A stretch of 64,000 nucleotides of DNA from Ostreococcus lucimarinus CCE9901 (GCF_000092065.1 NC_009356.1:496001-560000), one strand, 5' to 3'. Counted from the stretch's first letter, positions 10,629 to 21,338 are shown. Numbers and translations: made by a program. The notes: generated by a model not told the origin, from the sequence alone.

Positions 10629-12378
10629 TTAGCAACTACCTGTGATGTAGCACGGGTAGCTCTTCATCGGAGCGTAGGCACCTTGTGCGAAGAACGCCGC
10701 CGTGGAGAAGCCGACGATGACGAGGGTGATGATCCAGCCGAACACAGTTTTACCGATGATGAACCAGTTGATGCCCTTGCGGCCTTCGAGTAGGGCGACG
10801 CCGACGGTGGCACCAACTTGGCAGTGAGTGGTAGACAGCGGCCAGCCGAGACGGGATCCCATGATGATGACGCAAGCCGCACCAAGCTCGATGCAGATAC
10901 CGCGACTCGGGGTGAGCTTGGCAATCTTGGTACCGAGAGCGTGAAGAATCTTGTAGCCGTACAAGGCGAGGCCACAGACGATGCCGGCAGCGCCAAGACC
11001 GAGAATCCAATATGAATCGTCGCCCATTTCAGCTTCCTTCGAAACTTTACCGCTCTTGAAGACGACTACCATAGAGGCGAAGGGACCGATAGAGTTGGCC
11101 ACATCGTTGGCGCCGTGCGCGAACGAGTCGCAGCACGCGGTGAGGATTTGCAAGTATCGCATGCAAAGTTCAGTCTTTTCGTCAAACTTTTCGGCGTTTT
11201 CGTGGATCGCCAATACAGCCATGTCTTCGTCAAGAATGTCTTCAGCCTTGTGGGCGAGTGAAGATTCAAGATGATCTTGCAGAGCGTACCACATGCGACG
11301 CGGCGCGCCAAAGACACCGACAGGATACTCGCGCGGTTGACGGACGACCTTCTCTTCGGCCTTCTTGCCCGAACCACGCTCCGCCTTTTCGAGCTGTTGC
11401 TTCTCGAAGAGCTCATCGGTCGTCTTGAGGATGTAAGGGGTAACGAAGAAGTACGCAATAATGCCACATCCTCCGCCGATGCCGAACGCGATGGCGCACG
11501 CCGTACCGACCGGTGTGTCGTCGAGCTCAAGGAACTTGGCGCCCTTGTACACGATGAAGAAGATGTTGATGATGAGAGTGCACGCAAGCAACACTGGGAA
11601 CGCGACGGCAGTACGAGAATAAGAATGTTCGGAACGCATGACGAGAGTACGCAGGGTCACGAAGAAGACGAACGCAAAGGCGCCAGAGATGACCGGGGAC
11701 AAGAGCCAGGAGATGATGACGGCGACGACGCCTTTGACGTACGGGAATTCGTCCGCTTTCTTGGTCCAAATGACACACTCGCTACCACGCGCGACCAAAG
11801 TCATTCCAATCATACCACCAACGCACGAGTGCGTCGTGGAGACGGCCATTTCGAAGGCAGATGCGATGACGAGCCAGATGGCGACGGCAAAAATGACGCA
11901 TAGGCAGCCGTACATCAAGAGGCCGGGATCGTTCGCACCACCGGTACCGGCGAAGCATTTCTGGTTAGCAATGCCCTTGCGAATTGTCTTGACGACGTGA
12001 CCGCCCATGAACATGGCACCACAGAATTCAAAGATCGCGGCGAGGACTACAGCGTTTTTAATGGTCAACGCGCCGGACCCGACAGAGGTGGCGAACGCAT
12101 TCGCGACGTCGTTGGCACCTGTAGGTAAATACGATTGATCGCACGACGTCAGTGATGCTTCTAATACACTCCAATCGCACGTGTGCGACCAAGCCGTGTC
12201 ATTAAAGCCTATGAACGCGAAAGGTAAAAAGTGCGCGCATCGTGTGCGTACCGATGCCAAAGGCGGCGAAGAAGGCGAGGAAACTGCCGCAAACGACGAT
12301 CCATTCGAATCTCTTGGTTTCAGTAGCGCCGGCCAAAAGGTGGCGGGACGCTTGAGCGAGCGTATCCGAAGAGCTCAT
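10629..12378 (-). CDS. PiT-family inorganic phosphate transporter (PHO4 type)
   Basis: Sodium- or proton-coupled phosphate symporter of the plasma membrane. Exons 12378..12252 and 12118..10629 join through a 133-nt intron so that exon 1 ending FGIG continues into ANDVANAFATSVGSGALT. This restores the N-terminal PiT signature GANDVANA across the junction. The product is 538 residues. The second signature copy is near the middle of the C-terminal half (FAHGANDVANSIGPFAS), with the usual two hydrophobic blocks (5+5 or more helices) around a charged cytosolic loop of ~120 residues. Codon third positions are mostly G or C, and the intron is longer than others nearby, unlike the AT-rich neighbours. 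A GAATATTC box lies 88 bases upstream of the ATG. Confidence 0.94.
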
Positions 12379-12465
12379 CGTTGTGCGTGACGAGACGGCG
12401 CGCGACGTGTTCTGGCGGCGACCGCGCATATTTCCACGCGGGAATTTGAAAAGGCAAGATTCCGA

Positions 12466-12473
12466 GAATATTC
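12466..12473. promoter_or_regulatory. P1BS-like box (GNATATNC) upstream of the PiT transporter
   Basis: GAATATTC fits the palindromic GNATATNC site bound by PHR1/PSR1-type MYB-coiled-coil factors in plants and green algae, which switch on phosphate-starvation genes. It sits about 90 bases before the transporter start codon, where such sites act. An 8-base degenerate site occurs by chance, so the gene context carries most of the weight. Confidence 0.45.
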
Positions 12474-12814
12474 CTTGCGGAACGAATTCACGGTTCGTGA
12501 ACCTCGAAAGAAGACGCGATTGGTTCCAATCGAGTCCAGAATCCAGGCTCGGGAGAAAATTCATTTGACCATATTGATAGAGACAAAATGGAACCATAGA
12601 GCATTAAATATGGGCGTTTAAGTGATTTTAACCTTTATCAGAGGTAAAAAAGTTTTTACAGATCTGTACCACCGGAGGACGACAAACCGATCGAGAGAGG
12701 GCCGTTCCCAGCGGGACTGCTACGGACGCAGTCGGACCACCTACTTCGCCCATCGCGTGTGCACACGGAGGAACACTCTTGAAACGCAAGAAAGCACAAT
12801 TCTGTACTGACTAC

Positions 12815-13222
12815 ATGACCACACGCAAGTTGGGGGTAGGCGTTGCCCAAAATTTCAGCAACTCCCAACGCTTGCGGGTACTGGCTCCTTGGGGTTTCAC
12901 AGGTCCAGTCTCCGACGTTGAGTGGAGAGATGTACCCGTACGAGCGGATGAATACCGATCACAATCTCCAGCGTCCTCTTCGCAAGTCGTGGTTCCACAG
13001 ACAACTACCTCGAAAGTTTATGCGACGAGGTATTATATTCGAGATAGCAGAAGAAACAATGTGTCTGAACTTCACGGTTCAACCTTCACAACTACAAAGA
13101 TAAGTAAGGAAACGCTCCGAGATCTGGCAAATACTCCTATGGATTCGGGACAGTACTACGGTCGTTTACGCATTCGTGAGTGCGTGAGCCTTCTCGACGA
13201 CCCCAGCGCTGGGTATGCCTGA
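12815..13222 (+). CDS. Unknown 135-residue protein
   Basis: The open frame runs from 12779, with the first ATG at 12815, giving 135 residues (MTTRKLGVGVAQNF at the start, SLLDDPSAGYA at the end). It is hydrophilic, with a Ser/Thr/Gln-rich middle and no membrane segment. I do not recognise a family. The frame is open a little upstream of the ATG, and an AG-ended pyrimidine-poor stretch near 12660 could hide a 5' exon. It lies between the divergent phosphate transporter and the convergent LOG gene, a position that favours a real gene, but coding status is only moderately supported. Confidence 0.4.
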   Translation: MTTRKLGVGVAQNFSNSQRLRVLAPWGFTGPVSDVEWRDVPVRADEYRSQSPASSSQVVVPQTTTSKVYATRYYIRDSRRNNVSELHGSTFTTTKISKETLRDLANTPMDSGQYYGRLRIRECVSLLDDPSAGYA

Positions 13223-13284
13223 AAGCCGAAACTCGAAATTCTTGTACATAATATTCACAACACATTTTACGCACTTTCGATTCC

Positions 13285-13869
13285 TTAAAGTTCATTCGGT
13301 TGCATGTTTAAATAAGCAACACAAAGCTTCTCGATCAACTCTGAAGCGTCATCATCAACGATGAAGTTTGCCCTGGTTTTTGCTGAGACAAAACCCTCAG
13401 CCACAGTGTTGTCCAAGAACTTCAAGAGTGGATTGAAGAAACCGTTCACATTGAGTATTCCAATCGGTTTTTCATGATGTCCTAACTGACGCCAGGTTGC
13501 TATTTCGAATAATTCCTCGAGAGTGCCTAGGCCACCAGGGAGAGCGATGAATGCGTCAGCTCGCGCAGCCATTTGTGTTTTTCGTTCGTGCATGCCTGAT
13601 GTCACCACAACTTGACCTGGGGTCTTACCGCTTATTTCTTCTGGTTCGAGTGAATAAGGAATTATCCCTAGCACCGAGCCTCCATCAGAATTAACAGCTT
13701 CTGCGAGACTACCCATGAGACCGACAGAACCTCCGCCATACACGAGGGAGATGCCCCTCTTGACTAGCTCCCCTCCTAAAAGCCGCGCAGCGACCGAATA
13801 CGACGAGTTCGAACCCACCGACGATCCACAATACACGCACACGCACTCGATAGGACGCCGTTCGGTCAT
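13285..13869 (-). CDS. LOG-family cytokinin riboside 5'-monophosphate phosphoribohydrolase
   Basis: LOG enzymes release active cytokinin bases from their nucleotides; bacterial relatives cleave AMP. The 194-residue ORF has the family's Rossmann-like core: CVYCGSSVGSN near the N-terminus, the GGGSVGLMG loop, the invariant PGGLGTLEELFE motif (PGGxGTxxE, about residues 105-115) with the catalytic Arg/Glu, and KPIGILN. The start MTERRPIE is natural. There is also an in-phase alternative with two upstream exons (14143..14120, 14071..13889, then 13845..13285). These use introns of 48 and 43 nt and would give a 255-residue protein starting MKSRSIVD, with an unknown ~70-residue N-terminal region. Single-gene LOG in an alga need not mean cytokinin signalling. 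Confidence 0.88.
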   Translation of the reverse strand: MTERRPIECVCVYCGSSVGSNSSYSVAARLLGGELVKRGISLVYGGGSVGLMGSLAEAVNSDGGSVLGIIPYSLEPEEISGKTPGQVVVTSGMHERKTQMAARADAFIALPGGLGTLEELFEIATWRQLGHHEKPIGILNVNGFFNPLLKFLDNTVAEGFVSAKTRANFIVDDDASELIEKLCVAYLNMQPNEL

Positions 13870-14966
13870 ATTTAGCTCTTTTGAATACGTGAACGACCTG
13901 CTCTATAGTGAAGCTTCTGAGAAGATGTTCGTTCAACCTCTGAACTCTGGCAGCGGACCTTATAGCTTCGCTGATTTCACCTTCAGGCAACGGGTCGAAC
14001 GACCTAATAACTGATGACGATTCGTTCGATGCGTTTCGATAGTGAAGTATAAGCGAGGAAACTATGCACGTCTAGAAAGAACGCTGCGAGCGCCGCTGGG
14101 AGTTTGGAGTCGTGCACACATCGACAATACTACGAGATTTCATGTTTATACATGCAACTAATCCGGAGCAAGAACAAAACCGCAATACTGACACCTGCAG
14201 GACGCTCAGTTGAACAAAGTACCCTATCGAGGGCGCTTTGCCAAGATGTTTATGACTAGCGCTGCGAAAAGTAAAAGAAGTCAAAACTGTTTCTGCCTTG
14301 GTAAAACACTACGTACATATGAAAAGTGCGTTCAAACAGAACAATAAAACTACTGGACTGTAATCAGTGCGCATAGGTAGACTCGCCTGCTCTATAATCG
14401 AATTGGCTTGCTAAAGAAAGAAGTGGTGTTTAGTTTGAAAATGAACTCCAACAAAAGGCGTACCGAAATAGCGTCAGACACGCGCGCTCGGAACTGCATT
14501 ACCCTCGCAAGCTTCTTCGTTTGACGCGTACGCAATTCTTTCGGCTTAGCAGCAAAAGTAATCCGAGCCGAGTATTTTGAGTCAGAGACGAATAGACAAG
14601 TAGCTGTTCTGCGTTTAAAAGCCGATACAGACGTCTTTGGTACAAGTCGACCGTTTCTGAATCTGTCGGAAAGGTGGTTTGTAACAATCGGGCGCACTGC
14701 TCTATCCATGCACGCCTTTTTCACACCACTCCAGCTTTACCGGCGCTCTCTAGCCTCTTTGCTGTCGATGTCCGCAACAGCAGACAAGCGACAGCGACAG
14801 CGCCCGCGTCCCCGAAAAACGAGATCGATGATCATACTTTCTCATGGACATTAAATATGGTACAATTAGCTATTATGCGCGTGAAAAGACGAGTGCTATC
14901 ATACCCCGGTCACTAGCGGCCGCGTCAAACATCCGTCGCGTAACTTCCGGTGTTCATCAACGCGTG
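13870..14966. other. Gene-poor 1.1-kb stretch; possible LOG upstream exons
   Basis: The first part (to 14143) may hold two upstream exons of the LOG gene, as described there. From 14144 to 14966 I find only short unsupported ORFs. One of 110 residues on the minus strand (14392..14724) is basic and has no recognised family. The end must include the promoter of the TAF8-like gene. No tRNA or repeat is seen. Confidence 0.3.
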
Positions 14967-16124
14967 ATGTCGCACAGTCGTCTCGTTGATCAAGTGACAG
15001 ACGCAGTTGTCGCCCAGGCAAGTCTACTTGTTGAAATTTCTGTTTGTGGCTAATGGCTTTTTAGTACTGCGCACAGTTCAGTGCAGTGAAAGCGCCAGCT
15101 TTGGAGGCGATTCGCGAGCTATTATGCCGGTAAATCTGCTTCATTAACGAATTCGTATGATGACGATAAACTTCGAAAAGATACTTGCGAGATATAAGTG
15201 CAACCGCTTGCGAAAAAGCCAACGCTTCGGTGCGTCACAGGTTGTTTTTGTTCTCACGAACTTTTTGACACATATGTACAGGGACGAACGCTCGTGAACA
15301 CTTTAGATGTACTAGAGATTCTTGCCCAAGATGGAAGCATTCTCGACAGTCTTTTCTTGCACGGACACACAGTAGTTGATAGGAATGATGCGTTGAATTT
15401 GATACGCCTTCCCGGTCAGTTTAGTTTGAAGCGCAAACCAAAAGTATTGTTTATTTTGTCTGAGATTCTAAACGTGATCGTCTAACCAGCTCGCAGCTCT
15501 TGGGAAAGATCTCAACAGTCAGAAGTACTGCACCCGCTTATGTGCCTTCTCATTTACAGGCGCTACCTGGGAAGAGTGCAGTGCGTAAGTCAATCAAGCA
15601 AGAAAGCACTGAATTAACGTCGGTAACTTAGCTCAGCAAGCATTCGATGGAGCCAAAACGAACAGTCCCAAACTCATGTCATACTTTGGTGAGTCTTGTT
15701 TATCATCAAAACTTCCGCACTTACAACTTGTAGAAACTTGATGCTACGCCGACAAAACTTGAAATCGGAACTCAAGAAACTAGTACAATACCTAGTGACA
15801 GACTCTTCAGGAATCATGTCACGAAAAATATGAGCAGTATCACAGTAAGTTGCAATGTTCAACTGTGTGAATCGACATTTTCCTGACAAAATGTAGCACT
15901 TTAACGCTCGACATGGCTCCCAGTACCACATGACCACCGGTACCCCTTTGCAAATTATCACTAGTTCACCATTGTGGCTTATCAGTCTTTCAGGCGAATT
16001 TTGCGAACCTTCTGTGAACACAAAGTCCGGTTTCCATGCGGCCTCTTCCAGAGAATCTCTACTAGCACAAAACACTATTTCAGGCAAGTTTTCAGTTTAC
16101 GAAATTGGGCCTGCTGAAGGATGA
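14967..16124 (+). CDS. TAF8-like histone-fold protein (TFIID subunit)
   Basis: Eight short exons (14967..15017, 15077..15129, 15192..15240, 15282..15414, 15519..15580, 15632..15688, 15734..15844, 15897..16124) stay in phase and give 247 residues. The first ~85 residues form a histone fold: LVDQVTDAVVAQ, then a long helix [12 protein letters not shown], then SQGRTLVNTLDVLEIL, spaced as in TAF8/TAF3 bromo-associated folds. Next comes STAPAYVPSHLQALPGK, like the conserved proline-containing PSHxPxFP element of TAF8. In TFIID, TAF8 pairs with TAF10 and anchors TAF2. The remainder is not recognised. The first intron would use a GC donor (GCAAGT), and the fourth is long (104 nt); these two junctions are the weakest. 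An upstream in-frame ATG (14844) is possible. Confidence 0.55.
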
Positions 16125-16583
16125 AAGTTGCTGCTGCACAGTGTACGAGTAAGCTAAGTTCGTACTTTGTTCACATGTATCTATCTACACGTAGACTCAC
16201 ATAGTAACAACTCTCATTTAGCGGGACTATATTGCTACATTTCGACATTTCGCTCACTGCGATTGCCAAGATTCTATAGCAGTAAGGCAAGTATACGCAA
16301 TATTTAGGTTGACAAATAAATGTAAAACGTACATGCCCACAAACAATAGCGCCGCACCTCGACGTGGGTACTAGACATCTCTCTGAAGCGCAGTACAGGA
16401 TTGAATCGCACCATCTACAGTACTGATTTGACCGTTCGCAAAAAAAAATAATGTGATATCGTTTACAACACTTCGTTGTTACCGTCGCCTTCCCACAAAA
16501 AAATTTGAGGGCTTGACGACTCAATAGTGAGGTGCGCAGTGGTGTTTTCAAAGTCATGGAAACATATATGTGGCAACATAATT
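16125..16583. other. Convergent 3' intergenic region
   Basis: This 459-base gap lies between the TAF8-like gene and KIN17, whose 3' ends face each other. A 138-residue minus-strand ORF lies here, but it is Cys-rich without motif and overlaps the KIN17 stop; I judge it spurious. Nothing else is supported. Confidence 0.3.
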
Positions 16584-17868
16584 TCACATCTTATCACGAT
16601 TAAAGCTGTATTTTTTATCTAATTTGCTTACGTCCTCGAATGAAAAGGTGTTCATTTCATCGCCGCTGCCTTCTAAGAGTACTCTGAGTGAGCCTCCTGA
16701 CGCATCCACGCTTATTACCGAACCGATACAACCGGCATTCTCTCCTCGTATAACTTTTATAGAAGCGCCAATGGCCTAGCTTACGCGTCAGACAAGATAG
16801 AAGGCAGTGAGGACCTCTTACAGGAATTACTGTGCGTAGATGATCAGTCGATACTTTGGCTGAATTGAAAGGACCGATTCCCTCTAGCGTCGCCATCCCT
16901 TTGTAAACGTTTGTGACAATGTACTTCTGTTTTGATTGCTCTCCCGGCGCGCAATAAATACGCATGATAGTTCCAACTAAGTGACTCTTGGCGAGTTGTT
17001 AGACACATGCCACCTTTTAAACTCACTTAGTCTCACCTGCTCCATCTGCGAAAGTTTCTAGAAAGAAAGGTAAGGGGAGTGCATTTCACACAATCACGTT
17101 GAAAGTCACCTCTTTGCGAGTTAAATCCATGTTAAAGCCAGTCTGCTGAAGTTTTAAGCCCGTAGGCTCATGCTGCTCAGGTTTTGCCGGTACTGCTCCT
17201 CGTTTCACCTGCCTCTCAATAAGCTGTGTTTGTTTGTGTGTTGGAACGAAAGATAAAATGAATCTTCAATTTGATTTACCTTTTCTTGCTTTCGCGCCGA
17301 TCCGTCATCCTCATGTGTTCGCTTTCGCGCCACAGCTCCTTGAAAAATCTTGCTCTCAGCATGCAAATATGTTATGAAAATCCCCTTATCGGTCTCGTCT
17401 ATCTCACAAACACCTTCTGCGACAAGGTGATGGACAAATTCAGTAAGGCTCGTCCAACGTGTCGCTGACCATGAGCATGTTAGACTGTGTAGATATGATC
17501 TTCAAAGAAGTCACCATTCATATGCACGTGCGTCTTGTTCGCTATCAACTCGTTGTAAACCTTGTTAGCTGCCACGCGTGAGTTGCGGTGGCTTAAATGA
17601 AGTCAGCAGTGAAAAAAGCTTTGGAACGATTGTCTTACTTTAATGAGAGCTCTGAGATGAACGCTGTCTTGAAGCGCGAAGAAAAGCCATCGACAACCTT
17701 TTTTTGATTCTGAGCAAAAACGGCGAGCTGGCGAACGTGCGCTGGTGAAGAGCAGTGGCACTTAAAACCGTTCTCGTCTCGGCACTGTTTCTCACACAGT
17801 TGACAATACCAACGGAGGCGTTGAAGGCCTTTCGACTTCAGTTGGTTTGATAACGATTTGGCGCTCAT
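16584..17868 (-). CDS. KIN17-type DNA/RNA-binding zinc-finger protein
   Basis: Nuclear protein linked to pre-mRNA splicing, DNA replication and repair. Seven exons (17868..17639, 17591..17515, 17464..17280, 17223..17110, 17057..17037, 16986..16822, 16775..16584) join in phase to 327 residues. Residues 1-50 hold the C2H2 finger in its strongly conserved setting (LRWYCQLCEKQCRDENGFKC, then H). The KIN17 winged-helix-like middle follows (VYNELIANKTHVHMN, RWTSLTEFVHHLV). The C-terminal tandem SH3-like/KOW part is seen as IMRIYCAPGEQSKQKYIVTNV, HLRTVIP, IKVIRGENAGCIGSV and FEDVSKL. Introns are 46-56 nt. One exon is only 21 nt (KLSQMEQ). The protein is shorter than animal KIN17 because the linker is reduced. 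Confidence 0.9.
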
Positions 17869-18098
17869 TTTAGCGTTTCATGAAACCATAGTTCAATGAG
17901 CAAACGCCCTCGCCACTTTCGCACTACGTGCTGTGTAGTAGCGACTGACCGGAATTTCCGGACTGGACCCCTCAAAATATCAAACTCACCTCGACAACGT
18001 CATTACGTGAAGACGTCATTACGTGCCGCTACACCGCAGCTTCATTAGTTGAGAAAACACGTTAAGAAAACACTTTAGCGCCTATCCATTGAAGACAG

Positions 18099-19210
18099 AT
18101 GGCGGTTCGAATGTTGCAATACGGCGACGAGCGAGCCTCGCGTGTTGACGACGTCGGCGGCGACGGTGGCGCTTTTCCTGAACGACGGCATATCGAAACC
18201 GGGGGCTCCCCAGCGTCGTTGGCTCAAGATTCGACACGTATAAGCCCGCATGGTGCCGTGTCGACATCGATCATAGATACAAAGGAAATATCCGTCGTTC
18301 AAAGTGATTTGCGGCTCGCTCGGTCTCAGGTAAGTTTTTTGTTGCTGTGAGCTTGTGTCTTCGACTGAGTCTCGTCTCTATCTAGATAATCACACCAGAG
18401 ACCAGGGCAAAACAACAAAAACAGCTCCAAGATGCGATCGACGGCAAGCTATACCCTCAGAAACATCTTACTGATCTGAAGGGAGGGAACACCCACGCCC
18501 AATACATCAAATATGCGCCGGTGGGTGCTCGAGAGCGAGTAATTAAAGTGCAGCAGCTACAACAAGACCCCTTGAGTCCACCAGCATTCCGCCTAAAAAA
18601 GGTTTGAAGCTTGTGGAGTGTTTCTGTTTCACATCTGAGATTTTCGATAGGCTCCTAGTGAAGCAAAGCCCACTGCAGTCGCAGTCGTTCAGAGTCCTCC
18701 ACGCAAAGTAACCGAAGAAGATAAAGAGGCATGGCGGATTCCTCCGTCAATATCGAATTGGAAAGTACGTCGAACTTTGTGTGAAGTTTATACCTTCTCA
18801 ATATTCTACTTAGAATTCGAAGGGCTACACTATACCCTTAGATAAGCGCCTTGCAGCAGATGGCCGAGGGTTAGTCGATGTGAAAATTAATGATAACTTT
18901 GCAAAATTTTCTGAGGTATCTTTACTATTGCATCGTCACTTCGGACGTGTTTGAATTGATTCATAGGCACTGTATGTTGCCGAACAATCTGCACGCGTTT
19001 CAGTTGAGACACGTGCAAATGTGCAAAAACAAGTGGCACTGCAGGAACAGATTTCGAGGGAACAAACTATTCGGCAAGTAGCGGCTCAGGCCCTTCGTGA
19101 TCAAAATGTAGAGAGCGAAGGTCTAGAGGAAAAGGTGAGTGGCATGCGAACACTACAACCTTTTATTTGACATCAAACTACAGTTAAGTCACAAGCGAAT
19201 GAAAAAATGA
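18099..19210 (+). CDS. SNW/SKIP splicing and transcription co-factor
   Basis: SNW proteins (human SNW1/SKIP, yeast Prp45) belong to the activated spliceosome (Prp19-related complex) and act as transcription co-regulators. Six exons (18099..18329, 18386..18601, 18651..18764, 18814..18915, 18967..19134, 19184..19210) join in phase to 285 residues. Diagnostic stretches are HAQYIKYAP, RVIKVQQLQQDPLSPPAF, WRIPPSISNWK, GYTIPLDKRLAADGRG and the helical ALYVAEQSARVSVETRA. The last exon is 27 nt, so the protein stops shortly after the SNW core and has none of the long charged C-terminal region found in animal and plant SKIP. Introns are 48-56 nt. The 3' end is only 32 bases from the convergent ArgRS gene. 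Confidence 0.92.
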
Positions 19211-19242
19211 GTTGATCATTTTAGAGTTTGAAGCTTTCATGT

Positions 19243-21108
19243 TCAGAGCCTCTCCAGTGGTTCAATCCCTAACAATGAGAAAGTCAATTTCATTGTATAT
19301 AGTGTCCGCTCACACAGATAAATTCTACTTTCTTCATTGTCTCCACCTATTACTTTGCATTCCGCATAGAAGTTGTTGAAGGTACTACAAAGCGTGTAAA
19401 GGTACTCGCAGAGCTTTGAAGGTGCTAAGTCTTGTAGCGTTGTCAGTAGAGCATCTTGAAACTTGATAATCTGAATAGCTAAGAGTCGCTCTTCCTCGTG
19501 ACTGATACTGAATTGATCAGGTCGTCCTGCAAAGGAAGATTTTTGTAATATTGTCGCAACCCGCGCGTGCGAGTACTGCAGATACATAGCCGTGTTTCCC
19601 TTTAGGTCTAGCATTCTATCAAACGAAAATGTGTAGTTCGTCAGCCGATTGTTCTGAAGGTCAGCATATTTCACTGAACTCACACCTAGCACTTTGGATG
19701 CGTGCTTTATTTCGTCAGTAGTGAGATTTGTACCCTTTTCTTCTAAGAACTTAAAACATCGTTCTTCGGCCTCATCTAGTAAAGACTTCAATTTGACTGT
19801 TTCACCAGATCTCGTACGTAGACGTTTTCCATCTTCACCTAAAACAACACCAAAACCAACGTGCTCTAATGCCACTTGTGCGTCCCCCCACCCTGCTTCG
19901 TTCGCAGTTTTAAAAATTGCTTTGAAATGTTTGTGCTGCCCTTGATCTGTTACGTAAATGATTTTATCCGCCTTTTCGCTCATGATTCTGTGACGTACTG
20001 CCGCCAAATCTGTCGATGCATAGTTGAAACCCCCATCACTTTTGCGACAAATTACTGGGGTATCATCAGACTCAGTGAAAATGCAAAGCGCACCAGCATC
20101 TTCCACGATTAACCTTTTAGATTGAAGCTCATCAAGTACCGATGGGATCATATCGTTGTAGAAACTTTCTCCCTTCTCGACTATTCGGATTTTTAATCGG
20201 TCGTAGATCGTCTGAAACTCAGCTCGGCTTGCACTGCAGATTTGCCGCCACATATGTGCTGTTTCTGGATCATACGACTGAAGCTTGACGACCATATCTT
20301 TTGATTTTGCCTTGAAATCATCGTCAACATCGAATTTCTGCTTAGCTTGCTTGTAGCAAGCTTGCAGATCACTTACACTCGAGTCCGGTGATATGCCATT
20401 TTCCTTCATGAACTGAATCAACATTCCAAACTGAGTGCCCCAATCACCAACATGGTTCACGCGAGTGGTGGTATAACCACAGAATTCGAAAACATTGCAG
20501 AGAGTATCACCAATTATAGTGCTACGAAGATGACCGACATGCATTTCCTTTGCAATGTTTGGGGAAGAAAAGTCTACCAAAACGTGCCTTTTGATAGTAG
20601 GACCCAACTCTGCACTTTTGGTTTCTCTAAAAAGTTCCGAACGTATGTAGTTATCGGACAGGCGAAAGTTTATGAACCCAGGTCCGGCAATGGTGATGGA
20701 ATCAAACATTTCCCTTTCAGATATTCCGGCTACGATTTCATCAGCGACGTCACGCGGACTGCGAAAGCTAGTTTCCCCAGCTTTTGCAAGTGCAGAAAAA
20801 ATTTGCATAGCACTACTACTCTGGAAGTCGCCCAGCGAAGTATTAGCGCATTCCGCAACATCTATCGGTTTGTCGTAGTCAGGAAACCGCTCACGCACGG
20901 ACGACTCAACCATCCCTCTAAGCGTGCCGAGGATAGTATGTTCCGTCACACTAGCTTCTGCTGAACACTGTCGCCGCACGGCGCCTGGTCTTCGACGCAC
21001 GCCGCCAGTTCTTCGGCGCACAGCAGTCTGCCTTCCGGATTCAACGTGAATTCTCATATAATTCGATTGAAACGCTACATTTCGTAGCAAGCGGGCTGCG
21101 TAAACCAT
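19243..21108 (-). CDS. Arginyl-tRNA synthetase
   Basis: Class I synthetase charging tRNA-Arg. The single exon gives 621 residues from ATG 21108. The ATP-site HIGH motif is HVGHLRSTIIGD in the family context VDFSSPNIAKEMHVGH, and the classic VNHVGDWGTQFGM follows. The C-terminal DALR anticodon-binding domain includes the conserved MYLQYSHARVATIL. As usual for eukaryotic and organellar ArgRS, KMSKS is not canonical. The first ~65 residues are rich in Arg, Ser and Val (MVYAARLLRNVAFQS, then several RRR clusters), suggesting an organelle transit peptide; dual targeting is common in this group. The frame stays open to an ATG at 21231, but the lysine-rich addition is less transit-like. Confidence 0.94.
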   Translation of the reverse strand: MVYAARLLRNVAFQSNYMRIHVESGRQTAVRRRTGGVRRRPGAVRRQCSAEASVTEHTILGTLRGMVESSVRERFPDYDKPIDVAECANTSLGDFQSSSAMQIFSALAKAGETSFRSPRDVADEIVAGISEREMFDSITIAGPGFINFRLSDNYIRSELFRETKSAELGPTIKRHVLVDFSSPNIAKEMHVGHLRSTIIGDTLCNVFEFCGYTTTRVNHVGDWGTQFGMLIQFMKENGISPDSSVSDLQACYKQAKQKFDVDDDFKAKSKDMVVKLQSYDPETAHMWRQICSASRAEFQTIYDRLKIRIVEKGESFYNDMIPSVLDELQSKRLIVEDAGALCIFTESDDTPVICRKSDGGFNYASTDLAAVRHRIMSEKADKIIYVTDQGQHKHFKAIFKTANEAGWGDAQVALEHVGFGVVLGEDGKRLRTRSGETVKLKSLLDEAEERCFKFLEEKGTNLTTDEIKHASKVLGVSSVKYADLQNNRLTNYTFSFDRMLDLKGNTAMYLQYSHARVATILQKSSFAGRPDQFSISHEEERLLAIQIIKFQDALLTTLQDLAPSKLCEYLYTLCSTFNNFYAECKVIGGDNEESRIYLCERTLYTMKLTFSLLGIEPLERL

Positions 21109-21338
21109 CGCAGACGACAACCCGGTGTTTCGGCCACGGCGCGGGGTTGACGCCAGGGCTATCCTCCTTGTTTTCTTCGATATATTCTTTTGCGTTTTTG
21201 GTTCAAATTTACAGCTGATGCTCGTAATCAAACTATTTTGTAGAGTATCTTTGATTTATAACGAGCGGCCTCGATTATGTCCAGTAACGCTAAAAAACGT
21301 GCGAGGCGCCAAGGACGAGCATCACTTCGAAGCGCTTC

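Noticed and set aside
10664-11903. Long ORFs antisense to and in other frames of the phosphate transporter (for example 210 residues on plus at 11271-11903)
   Set aside because: They mirror the GC-rich codon pattern of the transporter, are low-complexity (Glu/Asp/Arg-rich) and have no motif.
16171-16587. 138-residue minus-strand ORF
   Set aside because: No homology-like motif, and it overlaps the KIN17 3' end; KIN17 conservation explains the region.
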